A stretch of 13,254 nucleotides of DNA from Domibacillus sp. (GCA_031177795.1 JAPSKG010000036.1:1-13254); one strand, 5' to 3'; counted from the stretch's first letter, positions 7,110-13,254 are shown. Notes: a model not told the origin generated them from the letters alone. Program-made: numbers and translations.

Positions 7110-7793
7110 ATGAATATAAAGAAACAAATCCCAAACATATGTACATTAGGAAACTTGTATTGCGGCTTTTTATCGATTGGCTACGCAGCTAACGGCCAGT
7201 TTAAGAATGCGGCTGTTTTAGTTCTTATCGGAATGATGCTAGACAGTATGGACGGAAGGCTGGCCCGGATGCTGCATGCGGAAAGCCCTCTAGGAAAAGA
7301 ACTGGATTCGTTAGCTGATATTGTCACATTTGGTGTGGCTCCCTGCTTTTTAGTTTACTATACTATCTTTTTCAATAGTGGATTGCTAGGCTTTGCTGTT
7401 TCAGGTTTATTCCCGTTATTTGGAGCTTACCGATTAGCCAGATTCAATATTGCTTCTGAAAAAGATACAGCTTCTTATTTTACTGGAGTTCCCATTACGG
7501 CAGCTGGCGGGATACTGGCTTTGCTTACTTTGTTTAATGATAAAGTACCAAGCATAGCCACAACCGTGATCTACGTGGTTTTATGTGTATTAATGGTAAG
7601 TACGATTAAAATACCAAGCTTAAAAAAAATCCCTTTGCCAAAGTATGGCACGATTGTTACGCTTTTTTTCGCCTCTCTTTTCGCATTGGTCCATTTTGAA
7701 TCACCTGGAAAATTTCCTTATCTGCTTTATGTGGCAGCACCTTTCTATATTATTTATTTGGCTTACTGGTTTATTAAGATAAAAGAAAAATAA
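7110..7793 (+). CDS. pssA: CDP-diacylglycerol-serine O-phosphatidyltransferase (phosphatidylserine synthase)
   Basis: The protein belongs to the CDP-alcohol phosphatidyltransferase family. It has the complete active-site signature D-x2-DG-x2-AR-x8-G-x3-D-x3-D as D45, D48-G49, A52-R53, G62, D66 and D70, followed by IVTFGVAP. It transfers a phosphatidyl group from CDP-diacylglycerol to serine at the membrane, and several hydrophobic segments follow to the C-terminus. From the ATG at 7110 it has 227 residues, longer than the B. subtilis PssA (177 as I recall). The start is chosen because GGAG (7101-7104) precedes it and because the upstream in-frame ATG at 7053 lies inside the promoter. Divergent psd consumes the product. 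Other CDP-alcohol transferases (PgsA) share the motif, but the N-terminal PNICTLGNLYCGF and the psd neighbour favour PssA. Confidence 0.92.
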   Translation: MNIKKQIPNICTLGNLYCGFLSIGYAANGQFKNAAVLVLIGMMLDSMDGRLARMLHAESPLGKELDSLADIVTFGVAPCFLVYYTIFFNSGLLGFAVSGLFPLFGAYRLARFNIASEKDTASYFTGVPITAAGGILALLTLFNDKVPSIATTVIYVVLCVLMVSTIKIPSLKKIPLPKYGTIVTLFFASLFALVHFESPGKFPYLLYVAAPFYIIYLAYWFIKIKEK

Positions 7794-7833
7794 GTGAAAG
7801 AAAAGCTGCTGCTCCATTCTTTTTTATCTGCCT

Positions 7834-7865
7834 GCCCTATTTGGCAAACAATAGGGCTTTTTTTC
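7834..7865 (+). terminator. Factor-independent terminator of pssA
   Basis: GCCCTATT (7834-7841) pairs perfectly with AATAGGGC (7850-7857) around an 8-nt loop and is followed by eight T. It lies 41 nt after the pssA stop. Confidence 0.93.
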
Positions 7866-8160
7866 GTTCATTGCCTGCAGTTAAAAAGTCTGTTTATAAA
7901 ATGCACTTTACAAAAGTTCTTTATCTTGAATCCTTCCGCTTTATTTTTATGCTTTAATGTTTTTCAAAAAGAAAAAACCGTTTAGCACAACGGTTTTCCT
8001 GCTTTTCTTAATTTTTCTTTTAAGCCATTTATCCATGAAAGCTTCTACATTCAGCTAAACAAATTCCCGCCATTTTACAAAAAGTGTTTTTAAGTATCAG
8101 TGCCTCTCCTGCTTCCACGCTTGTATCATTTGGTTAAACCCGGCGCGCCAGCAAAAAAAG
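7866..8160. other. Gap between pssA and the CPBP protease gene
   Basis: Apart from a hairpin at 7974-7997 I see no supported gene. On the minus strand, short frames of about 29 codons exist (for example from a GTG near 8134, and one containing MDKWLKRKIKK from about 8038), but neither has a Shine-Dalgarno sequence and the second reads through the hairpin. Confidence 0.4.
7966..7997 (-). terminator. Factor-independent terminator, probably of the CPBP protease gene
   Basis: AAAACCGTT (7974-7982) and AACGGTTTT (7989-7997) form a perfect 9-bp stem with a 6-nt loop. On the minus strand it is followed by TTCTTTTT, a good T-tract; on the plus strand the T-tract is poorer. It lies about 160 nt after the protease stop codon, so the assignment is by strand and the lack of any other gene. 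Confidence 0.75.
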
Positions 8161-8880
8161 TTATTTCCCCCCTACCTTTCCAAAATAGTTAATAGAGGCA
8201 TGGAGAACCATTAAAGGTATCAAAGACCCAAATCCGATGTATGCGATACCGAGCCATAGTCCGACAAATGATGTTCGAACCACACCAGAAAAACCCTGGT
8301 ACGTATGGGCCAGGCCGAATAACAACGCAGCAAAAAGAAGAACAGCCCATATCGGCAAATCTTGAAACAAATAGCCAATTGCAAAAATTAAAAAACCTCT
8401 GTAGATAATTTCTTCTGTTATACCCGCTGTTAGCGAAACAATCGTCCACACTTTTTTTTCTTGTTTAGAAACGGGCATCAATTCTGCATAATTAATTTTA
8501 CTCATTTCCTCTTTTTTTATTTTCCCTAATGATTTCTGCAACTTGCTATTGTACTCACAAACGATAGTTAAGCCAACAATAGCAATAGCACAAACAATAA
8601 CAGCACCCATGGCGAAAGCAGTTAAGCCTGTACCAAGTGTTTGAAAGTTGAAAGCAATAGGCGCAAGCCCAATTTGTTCAAAAGTGAGCGGGGTAACAGC
8701 TGTTAACAAAAGAATCACGAGCGCAGGAATCCATAAGCCTTTAATAGCATTTTGGTAAAAGGAAATTCTTGCTTTTTCATCCTTTTTTACCTTTTTTTTA
8801 AATTTTTTGAACTCGATATACCCAAAAATAGGTTCATATAGAAGTGTATATAAAAGTACCATCCAAAATGCAATTGCCAT
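8161..8880 (-). CDS. CPBP-family intramembrane metalloprotease (Abi/CAAX protease-like)
   Basis: The 239-residue protein is mostly hydrophobic and carries the CPBP (Abi, Pfam ABI) motifs in order: EExxxR as E156-E157...R161 (TEEIIYRGFL), FxxxH as F188...H192 (FGLAHTYQG) and HxxxN as H227...N231 (LHASINYFG). These residues form the putative metal-binding and catalytic site in the membrane. Residues 1-20, 48-65, 85-108, 145-170, 176-195 and 205-235 are likely membrane segments, with a basic, lysine-rich cytoplasmic stretch at 25-37. Known: relatives act in prenyl-protein processing, bacteriocin self-immunity or regulated proteolysis, but most have no known substrate. No bacteriocin-like gene is visible nearby. 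The start is supported by GGAGAGGGG just upstream of the ATG (within 8884-8892). Confidence 0.9.
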   Translation of the reverse strand: MAIAFWMVLLYTLLYEPIFGYIEFKKFKKKVKKDEKARISFYQNAIKGLWIPALVILLLTAVTPLTFEQIGLAPIAFNFQTLGTGLTAFAMGAVIVCAIAIVGLTIVCEYNSKLQKSLGKIKKEEMSKINYAELMPVSKQEKKVWTIVSLTAGITEEIIYRGFLIFAIGYLFQDLPIWAVLLFAALLFGLAHTYQGFSGVVRTSFVGLWLGIAYIGFGSLIPLMVLHASINYFGKVGGK

Positions 8881-9107
8881 ATTTCCCCTCTCCTTCTGTT
8901 TCCTGTTTTCTTTTTTTGAAAAAGTATGATTGATCGGCTTTTGCGTTTATCAAGTTAGCTTCCTAAAACTTGTCCAGTCCCTCCGTCTTGCTATGTATAT
9001 TCGCTCTTTTCCATCTCGATGAACCACTTGCCAGGTTTATCTTTTGTCTTTTATTACTAATGTAAAAAAGAAAGCTGTGATGAAAGAATTTATTTAAAAA
9101 GAAAATA

Positions 9108-9140
9108 AAAAAGCAGAGCTATCGTATAGCCCTGCTTTTT
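9108..9140 (-). terminator. Factor-independent terminator of the alcohol dehydrogenase gene
   Basis: AAAAAGCAG (9108-9116) pairs with CTGCTTTTT (9132-9140), and the inner GCTAT (9118-9122) pairs with ATAGC (9126-9130) across one mismatch. On the minus strand a T-rich tract follows. It starts about 30 nt after the gene's stop codon. Confidence 0.88.
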
Positions 9141-9171
9141 CAATACATAAGTTTTAAATAAAAATGTATGC

Positions 9172-10335
9172 TTACTTCGCCATGTGCAAAATTTGCCGCA
9201 CATCTTCTTCATGCAGTTTAACAAAATTACCGAGCGGACCTCGCTCCGTCCCTTTCCTGGCCATCTCATCAATGCGGTCATCTTTAATTTCTGCTTCTGC
9301 GAGAGACACAGGCATGCCTATAGAACTGAAAAACTGTTTTGTTTTTTCAATCCCGGCAAGTGCCGTTTTTTCCAAGTTGTTCACATCAACTTCAATATCC
9401 CAAACACGATGAGCAAATTGAGCAAAACGTTTAATGTCGTGCTTGTATACATATTTCATCCAGGCAGGAAAAACAATCGCCAGGCCAGCGCCGTGAGCAA
9501 TATCATAAATACCGCTAATTTCATGTTCAATATCGTGGCTTCCCCAATCACCGATTCTTCCTGTACTTAACCAGTCATTGTGCGCAACGGTCCCTGCCCA
9601 CATAATTTCTGCACGCGCGTCGTAATTTTCTGGTTCTGCAAGAACAGTTTGTGCATTATTAATAATGGTTTTTAACGTAGCTTCGCATAACCGGTCTGTT
9701 AATTCCACGTGTTTCACATTCGTAAAATAGCGTTCCAGTATATGGGCCATCATATCGGTAATGCCGCAAGCAGTTTGATAAGAAGACAGTGTATATGTAA
9801 GCTCGGGATTTAAAATAGCAAATTTTGGCCTCATTGTTTCATGGCCGACTGCACGTTTATACCAGCCATCTTCAGCAGTTATAACCGTTCCGCCGCTTGT
9901 TTCACTTCCTGCAGCCGGGATTGTTAAAACAACGCCAATTGGGAGACATTCTTCCACAGCACTTTTCCCTGTAAAGAAATCCCATACATCTCCTTCATAA
10001 TTCACCCCAGCCGCAATAGCTTTAGCGGAATCAATCACACTTCCGCCTCCTACTGCTAATATAAAGCCAATGTTGTGCTCTCTGCATAAAGCAATTCCTT
10101 CACGGACAAGGCTTACTCTTGGATTAGGCTGCACTCCCCCCAGTTCCACAATTTCAATTCCCTGGTCCTTTACGGACTGAACTACTCTATCATATAAACC
10201 GCTTTCTTTAATGCTTCCACCACCAAAATGCAAAAGAAGCTTCTTGCCGTACAAAATAGATTCTTGCCCTGCCATTTGTTCTGTATCTTTACCAAAAATT
10301 ACTTTTGTTGCATTTTGAAAAACAAAATCCTGCAT
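9172..10335 (-). CDS. Iron-containing alcohol dehydrogenase (YugJ/YqhD/butanol dehydrogenase type)
   Basis: From the ATG at 10335 the protein has 387 residues, the typical length of YugJ, YugK and YqhD. An AGGAGG site 8 nt upstream supports this start over an in-frame one 12 codons earlier. The N-terminal Rossmann-like domain has FGGGSIKESGLYD (37-49) and AVGGGSVIDSAKA (94-106) for NAD(P) binding. The C-terminal helical domain supplies the metal ligands Asp194 and His198 (TDMMAH), His267 (GSHDIEHE) and His281 (IAHGAGLAIVFP), at the same numbering as I recall for YqhD. Known: the family reduces aldehydes or oxidises alcohols with NAD(P)H and a Fe(II) or Zn(II) ion; the physiological substrate here is unknown. 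It is a monocistronic unit with its own promoter and terminator. Confidence 0.94.
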   Translation of the reverse strand: MQDFVFQNATKVIFGKDTEQMAGQESILYGKKLLLHFGGGSIKESGLYDRVVQSVKDQGIEIVELGGVQPNPRVSLVREGIALCREHNIGFILAVGGGSVIDSAKAIAAGVNYEGDVWDFFTGKSAVEECLPIGVVLTIPAAGSETSGGTVITAEDGWYKRAVGHETMRPKFAILNPELTYTLSSYQTACGITDMMAHILERYFTNVKHVELTDRLCEATLKTIINNAQTVLAEPENYDARAEIMWAGTVAHNDWLSTGRIGDWGSHDIEHEISGIYDIAHGAGLAIVFPAWMKYVYKHDIKRFAQFAHRVWDIEVDVNNLEKTALAGIEKTKQFFSSIGMPVSLAEAEIKDDRIDEMARKGTERGPLGNFVKLHEEDVRQILHMAK

Positions 10336-10375
10336 GAATGTTTCCTCCTCATTTGTTAATCCTGCCCCCAAATAA

Positions 10376-10381
10376 ATTATA
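10376..10381 (-). promoter_or_regulatory. -10 box of the alcohol dehydrogenase gene
   Basis: The minus strand reads TATAAT, a perfect -10 hexamer, 40 bp upstream of the ATG at 10335. No good -35 is seen at the 16-18 bp spacings, so the promoter may depend on an activator. Confidence 0.5.
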
Positions 10382-10422
10382 CATTACACTAAAGAAAAAT
10401 AGCTGATTCGCAAGCAGTTTTC

Positions 10423-10437
10423 TTTTTACGCTTTCAT
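10423..10437 (-). promoter_or_regulatory. Possible cre (CcpA) site upstream of the alcohol dehydrogenase gene
   Basis: The minus strand reads ATGAAAGCGTAAAAA, which matches the cre consensus WTGNAANCGNWNNCW except for the C near the end. It lies about 40 bp upstream of the TATAAT box, a position compatible with activation or weak control. The missing palindromic half makes this tentative. Confidence 0.3.
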
Positions 10438-10576
10438 CAGCTGAGCTTGATAACTTTTACTTTAGGCAGCATTACTTTCACACACTAAGTTAATGGTCAA
10501 ATGCTGGTTTCCTGATAACTTTAAGTCAGCTTTCCTAATTTATTAGCAGGGAAACAGCTATAATCCTTTTCTTGCT

Positions 10577-10616
10577 TAAAAACACTTTGTCGTTTTAAAA
10601 CGACAAAGTGTTTTTA
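10577..10616. repeat. 40-bp perfect palindrome (orphan bidirectional terminator or operator)
   Basis: Bases 10577-10596 are the exact reverse complement of 10597-10616. Each half contains ACACTTTGTCG flanked by A- and T-runs, and the centre is TTTTAAAA. Read in either direction it gives A-tract, GC-containing stem, T-tract, which is the form of a bidirectional terminator. No gene visibly ends at it, because the flanking genes diverge. Confidence 0.9.
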
Positions 10617-10786
10617 TAACTGAACCTTTCTTGCAATTACTGAATAAAATGTCGCTTTTATAGAGATAATGGATGAATCGGCTAATGTTCTACTGGTTTT
10701 ATGTAAAGCACAAAAAACACAAGTATCGCCCCGGCACTTATTTGCACTTTGATTCCGAGCCTACGCTGACAAAAGGAGGTGCTATG

Positions 10787-11275
10787 ATGCGAAACATATT
10801 TCTTCTGTTTTCGATGCCTTTTTTTATGATAATGATAAGCGCTTGTTTAAGTTTATCTTCAGAACTGGAAGAATGGTCTTCCGCTAACTTATTCAATAAA
10901 TTAGAAACCACTATTGCCAATGCTAAAACAGAGACTCAAGAAATTCATCAATTATTTGAAGTCAGTTTTTCCGGCAAGCGAACGATTACGGAAAAAACTC
11001 TTCATACCTTTTCTGTAACAGACTGGGGAAACTTTACCTATGAGGAAAAAAAGCGGTTTATTCAAACAGCTTTTCCTATTTTTGAAGTAAGTGAGAAATC
11101 CAACTCAAAAAATTTGGAAACGTTAGTTAACTTAATGGACGCACGCTATAAAAAATTTCTTACAAAAGAATCTGGCCTGCCTGAACATACCGATTTGTCC
11201 GAGTTGTCTCTTTTAACAGAAGTTGAAATAGTTGGACAACAACACGGCCTTTTGGCAGCAGCTGATGATCACTAA
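10787..11275 (+). CDS. Putative lipoprotein of unknown function
   Basis: I do not recognise this protein. The start is placed at the second of two adjacent ATGs (10784 and 10787) because AAAGGAGGT (10772-10780) is best spaced from it. This gives 162 residues; a longer frame upstream to 10673 lacks a ribosome binding site. The N-terminus MRNIFLLFSMPFFMIMISAC is a hydrophobic signal with an ISAC lipobox, so Cys20 is the likely lipidated residue and the protein would be anchored outside the membrane. The mature part is hydrophilic and mixed-charge, with several helix-like stretches (LFNKLETTIANAK, YEEKKRFIQTAF, LETLVNLMDARYKKFL) and few Cys, and ends in LLAAADDH. It converges with bioB across a shared terminator. 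No neighbour suggests a function. Confidence 0.75.
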   Translation: MRNIFLLFSMPFFMIMISACLSLSSELEEWSSANLFNKLETTIANAKTETQEIHQLFEVSFSGKRTITEKTLHTFSVTDWGNFTYEEKKRFIQTAFPIFEVSEKSNSKNLETLVNLMDARYKKFLTKESGLPEHTDLSELSLLTEVEIVGQQHGLLAAADDH

Positions 11276-11321
11276 GTTAAACAGGAAGATCATTTTCATG
11301 ATCAGAAACATAAAACAACTG

Positions 11322-11359
11322 AAACGCCAGGGCTGTTAAAAGCTTTCCTGACGTTTTTT
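11322..11359. terminator. Bidirectional terminator between the lipoprotein gene and bioB
   Basis: AAACGCCAGG (11322-11331) pairs with CCTGACGTTT (11347-11356). The single non-Watson-Crick position is a G-U wobble on the minus strand and a C-A mismatch on the plus strand. A T-run (11354-11359) and further T-rich sequence follow on the plus strand. It would end both converging transcripts. Confidence 0.8.
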
Positions 11360-11363
11360 ATCT

Positions 11364-12371
11364 TTATTTTTCAGCTGCTAAGCTTTCTTTCATTTCTTGC
11401 ACTGATTCTACTTCAAATCCCAAATCAACCAGCATTTTATGGTCTTCGGTTTCTTCCTGGCCTGCCGTTGTTAAATAATCCCCTACAAAAATGGAATTAG
11501 CGGCATACAGCCCTAACGGCTGCAAAGAACGTAAATTTACTTCGCGCCCGCCCGAGATGCGGATTTCTTTTGTTGGATTGATAAAACGGAATAGAGCCAG
11601 TACCTTCAAACAATACAGAGGATTTAATTCATTTACCCCTTCTAGCATTGTACCGTCAATAGCATGTAAAAAATTGACCGGAATAGAATCTGCATCCAAT
11701 GCTTTTAAGCTATTTGCCATATCGACCACGTCTTGTTTTGTTTCTTTCATTCCAATAATAACACCTGAGCATGGAGACAATCCTGATTCTTTTGCAATTT
11801 CTACTGTGTTTACCCGATCATCGTATGTATGGGATGTTGTGATGTGGGAATGATTGCTTTTAGATGTGTTGATATTATGGTTATAACGGTCTACCCCGGC
11901 TGCTTTTAGCCGTGTGGCTTGCTCGGGCTTTAATAAGCCGAGGCACGCACAAATTTTCAGTCCATATGTATCCTTAATTTCTTTTACAGCTTCGACTACT
12001 TGATCTATTTCTTTATTTGACGGCCCTCTGCCGCTAGCAACAATACAATAAGTCCCAACGTTTAAATCGTATGCACGTTTTGCGCCTTCAAGCATCGTTT
12101 CTTTTGTCACCATCCGGTATGCTTTAACTGGTGCAGTGGAAACAGCTGATTGAGAACAATAACCGCAGTTTTCCGGACATAAGCCGGACTTTGCGTTCAT
12201 AATCATATTTAATTTTACTTTTTTTCCATAGAACTTTTTTCTTATTTGAAATGCGGCATGCATAAGCAATAAAATTTCTTCATCCGGGCAATTGAGTATG
12301 GAAAGTGCTTCTTGATTTGTTATTTCCTTTTTTTCTAATACCCGTTCTGAAAGTTTCATCCACTGATTCAT
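11364..12371 (-). CDS. bioB: Biotin synthase (radical SAM)
   Basis: The 335-residue enzyme inserts sulfur into dethiobiotin to form biotin. The radical-SAM 4Fe-4S motif CxxxCxxC is at Cys65, Cys69 and Cys72 (GLCPENCGYCSQ). The auxiliary 2Fe-2S ligands are visible as Cys109 (TYCIVASGRGPS), Cys141 (ICACLGLL), Cys201 (SPCSGVIIGM) and Arg271 (IRISGGRE). Other family blocks are YNHNINTS, IPVNFLHAIDGT and SIFVGDYLTTAGQ. The length is normal for Bacillaceae. The ATG has a GGAGG site at 12379-12383 with 7-nt spacing. No other bio gene is in the window, so it is a solitary unit preceded by a BirA operator. All catalytic residues are present, so it should be functional. Confidence 0.98.
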   Translation of the reverse strand: MNQWMKLSERVLEKKEITNQEALSILNCPDEEILLLMHAAFQIRKKFYGKKVKLNMIMNAKSGLCPENCGYCSQSAVSTAPVKAYRMVTKETMLEGAKRAYDLNVGTYCIVASGRGPSNKEIDQVVEAVKEIKDTYGLKICACLGLLKPEQATRLKAAGVDRYNHNINTSKSNHSHITTSHTYDDRVNTVEIAKESGLSPCSGVIIGMKETKQDVVDMANSLKALDADSIPVNFLHAIDGTMLEGVNELNPLYCLKVLALFRFINPTKEIRISGGREVNLRSLQPLGLYAANSIFVGDYLTTAGQEETEDHKMLVDLGFEVESVQEMKESLAAEK

Positions 12372-12570
12372 TTTTCTGCCTCCATTCGGTTAATTAACAG
12401 CTTTAAGTTTCCCAGGCCGCTGCTTTTTTCGTATTCAAAATCCCGTTCTTTCACTCTTGTATTCAATTTTCAAATAATCTTTTTTCCATAAGCCTCCCAT
12501 CCTCTTTGTTTTACGGTTTCTTTTTGCCGGTAAAACAACAATCTTCATGCAAAAAGAAATACAGCTCCTA
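12372..12570 (-). other. Long bioB leader region
   Basis: About 230 nt separate the predicted start point (near 12600) from bioB. On the minus strand it holds a hairpin at 12508-12536 (GTTTTAC paired with GTAAAAC, plus GG/CC across a bulge). It also holds a very short frame after GGGAGGCTT (ATG near 12492, reading MEKRLFEN then stop) and an overlapping 22-codon frame starting MGGLWKKDYLKIEY. Neither is a convincing gene. No known riboswitch fold was recognised. Confidence 0.4.
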
Positions 12571-12601
12571 TTGTTAACCAATTTTAATAATAGGTTAACA
12601 A
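12571..12601 (-). promoter_or_regulatory. BirA biotin operator of bioB
   Basis: TTGTTAACC (12571-12579) and its exact reverse complement GGTTAACAA (12593-12601) are separated by 13 bp, which is TTGTTAAC-N15-GTTAACAA. This matches the known Firmicute BirA box (TTGTTAAC with 14-16 bp spacing). It covers the predicted transcription start just below the -10 box, so biotinyl-AMP-bound BirA would block bioB transcription. Confidence 0.93.
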
Positions 12602-12606
12602 TATGA

Positions 12607-12635
12607 ATTTTATTATTCTTACAAAATTCTGTCAA
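12607..12635 (-). promoter_or_regulatory. Sigma-A promoter of bioB
   Basis: The minus strand has a consensus -35 TTGACA (12630-12635) and a -10 TAAAAT (12607-12612, one mismatch) with a 17-bp spacer. The start point falls inside the BirA operator. Confidence 0.88.
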
Positions 12636-12723
12636 TAAAGAACCATCAAACCAAAACATTATTTCTTTCATATTCCTTTAGAACGTTACCAGTTTTTAAA
12701 CAACCACTGCTGCTGCAAAACAA

Positions 12724-12761
12724 AAAAGAGCAACCAGGCTTAAGTGCCCGCTTGCTCTTTT
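12724..12761 (-). terminator. Factor-independent terminator of the DUF2187 gene
   Basis: AAAAGAGCAA (12724-12733) pairs with TTGCTCTTTT (12752-12761), with an inner GGC/GCC pairing. On the minus strand the stem runs into six T. It lies 5 nt after the gene's stop codon. Confidence 0.88.
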
Positions 12762-12766
12762 CTTTG

Positions 12767-12946
12767 TTAAGATACAATGGTGTATTTTTTATGATTGATT
12801 ACCGTTCGGTCTCCCTCGTATTCTTGAGAAGTTCGATTTTCTGTAATAGCCACAATAACCGAGTTTTCATTAACTTTTTGAACAACACCTTTAATTCCAT
12901 TGTTAAACTCAATGATATTTCCTACTGTTGCTTGTTTTTTTGTCAT
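12767..12946 (-). CDS. DUF2187 (YkvS-like) small protein
   Basis: The 59-residue protein reads MTKKQATVGNIIEFNNG, then GVVQKVNENSVIVAIT and TVINHKKYTIV. This is the small basic beta-strand pattern of DUF2187, represented by B. subtilis YkvS. Known: the family occurs in Bacillales and its function is not established; the KVNENSVIV and VNHKxYxI blocks are its conserved parts. An in-frame ATG three codons upstream (12955) is also possible, but AAAGGATG, which overlaps that upstream ATG, sits 8 nt before the ATG at 12946 and favours the shorter form. It is a single-gene unit with its own terminator. A possible -10 (TATAAA or TACATA, about 12978-12993 on the minus strand) lies upstream, with no clear -35. 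Confidence 0.85.
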   Translation of the reverse strand: MTKKQATVGNIIEFNNGIKGVVQKVNENSVIVAITENRTSQEYEGDRTVINHKKYTIVS

Positions 12947-12955
12947 TTGTCTCAT

Positions 12956-13179
12956 CCTTTCTTCCCAAAGGGCCCCTTATGTATTTTTATACTTACTTTT
13001 AACTTGTTTTTGCCCAAACAGCTCAATTGCTTTATTTTAAATAAAAATCGATGCTAAACTTTTTGAAAGCTGAATTTATTACCGAATTTAACCGGTTACA
13101 TTATCATTATGACCCGGTAAAGCTCTTTATTCACATTTTTATATAGAAAGCTTCCTTGTTTAATAATATTTTTTAACCT
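12956..13179. other. Noncoding region upstream of the DUF2187 gene
   Basis: No supported gene. It contains an AT-rich stretch likely to hold the DUF2187 promoter. It also contains an imperfect inverted repeat near 13090-13119: TTAACCGG and CCGGTAA around a loop of about 17 nt, with an 8-bp AACCGGTT palindrome inside. No T-tract follows it, so it is not an obvious terminator. Confidence 0.4.
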
Positions 13180-13254
13180 TTATACCGTTTCAAGTGAAAA
13201 AACGCTCAGCAATGGATTTTTCTTAAACCATGACTTGTTTTTCTTCATATTTTG
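13180..13254 (-). CDS. Possible partial or small reading frame at the right edge
   Basis: On the minus strand a frame runs from the window edge to a TAA at 13180-13182. It contains an ATG at 13248 and reads MKKNKSWFKKNPLLSVFSLE and two more residues. It could be a 22-residue small protein, the C-terminal end of a longer gene outside the window, or chance. Any ribosome binding site would lie outside the window. I do not recognise it. Confidence 0.25.
   Translation of the reverse strand, partial: QNMKKNKSWFKKNPLLSVFSLETV

Noticed and set aside
7794..7985. Plus-strand frame of 63 codons after pssA
   Set aside because: It starts right behind the pssA stop without a ribosome binding site and reads straight through the pssA terminator hairpin and its T-run.
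8038..8134. Two minus-strand frames of about 29 codons downstream of the CPBP protease gene
   Set aside because: Neither has a ribosome binding site, and one continues through the terminator hairpin at 7974-7997.
10673..10783. N-terminal extension of the lipoprotein frame
   Set aside because: No ribosome binding site precedes it, whereas a strong AAAGGAGGT lies just before the ATG pair at 10784/10787. The extension would also bury the lipoprotein signal.
12435..12671. Minus-strand frame of 78 codons upstream of bioB
   Set aside because: It begins upstream of the bioB promoter and runs through the promoter and BirA operator; it has no family resemblance and no good start.
13090..13119. ACCGGTT-containing inverted repeat as a terminator
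   Set aside because: The stem is imperfect with a long loop and no T-tract follows on either strand.

Overview
The window looks like a chromosomal segment of a low-GC Gram-positive bacterium of the Bacillaceae. The evidence is AT-rich DNA, strong AGGAGG-type ribosome binding sites, factor-independent terminators with T-runs, a PRD-type MtlR, a Bacillus-type Psd with an FGST maturation motif, a BirA-box-controlled bioB and a DUF2187 (YkvS-like) protein. No rRNA, tRNA, CRISPR array, insertion sequence or prophage gene was seen. This is mostly ordinary core and metabolic sequence, and I found no convincing undescribed multi-gene system.

Region 1 (1-4684, minus strand) is a mannitol operon in the order mtlA-mtlR-mtlD. 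A promoter near 4617-4645, with an inverted repeat resembling an MtlR operator just upstream, drives mtlA, a full-length EIICBA permease with the EIIA domain fused. An intercistronic hairpin (2628-2658) probably lowers readthrough into mtlR, the PTS-controlled activator. mtlR is followed 5 nt later by mtlD, which runs off the left edge. Together these genes import mannitol as mannitol 1-phosphate, oxidise it to fructose 6-phosphate and sense the substrate.

Region 2 (4939-5805) holds a C-terminally truncated phnA-like zinc-ribbon gene. It converges on a TVP38/TMEM64 membrane protein gene, and the terminator between them contains the membrane protein's stop codon.

Region 3 (6135-7865) carries psd (minus, TTG start) and pssA (plus), divergently transcribed from overlapping promoters. 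They encode the two consecutive enzymes of phosphatidylethanolamine synthesis.

Region 4 (7966-10437) has two unrelated minus-strand genes: a CPBP (Abi/CAAX-type) membrane protease and an iron-containing alcohol dehydrogenase of the YugJ/YqhD type with a possible cre site upstream. A 40-bp perfect palindrome at 10577-10616 sits between the dehydrogenase and a plus-strand orphan lipoprotein gene (10787-11275) and belongs to no visible gene.

Region 5 (11322-12635) is a solitary bioB on the minus strand, with a consensus promoter, a BirA operator at the predicted start point and a roughly 230-nt leader. Region 6 is a small DUF2187 gene (12767-12946, minus), followed by about 300 bp with only an edge-truncated reading frame.
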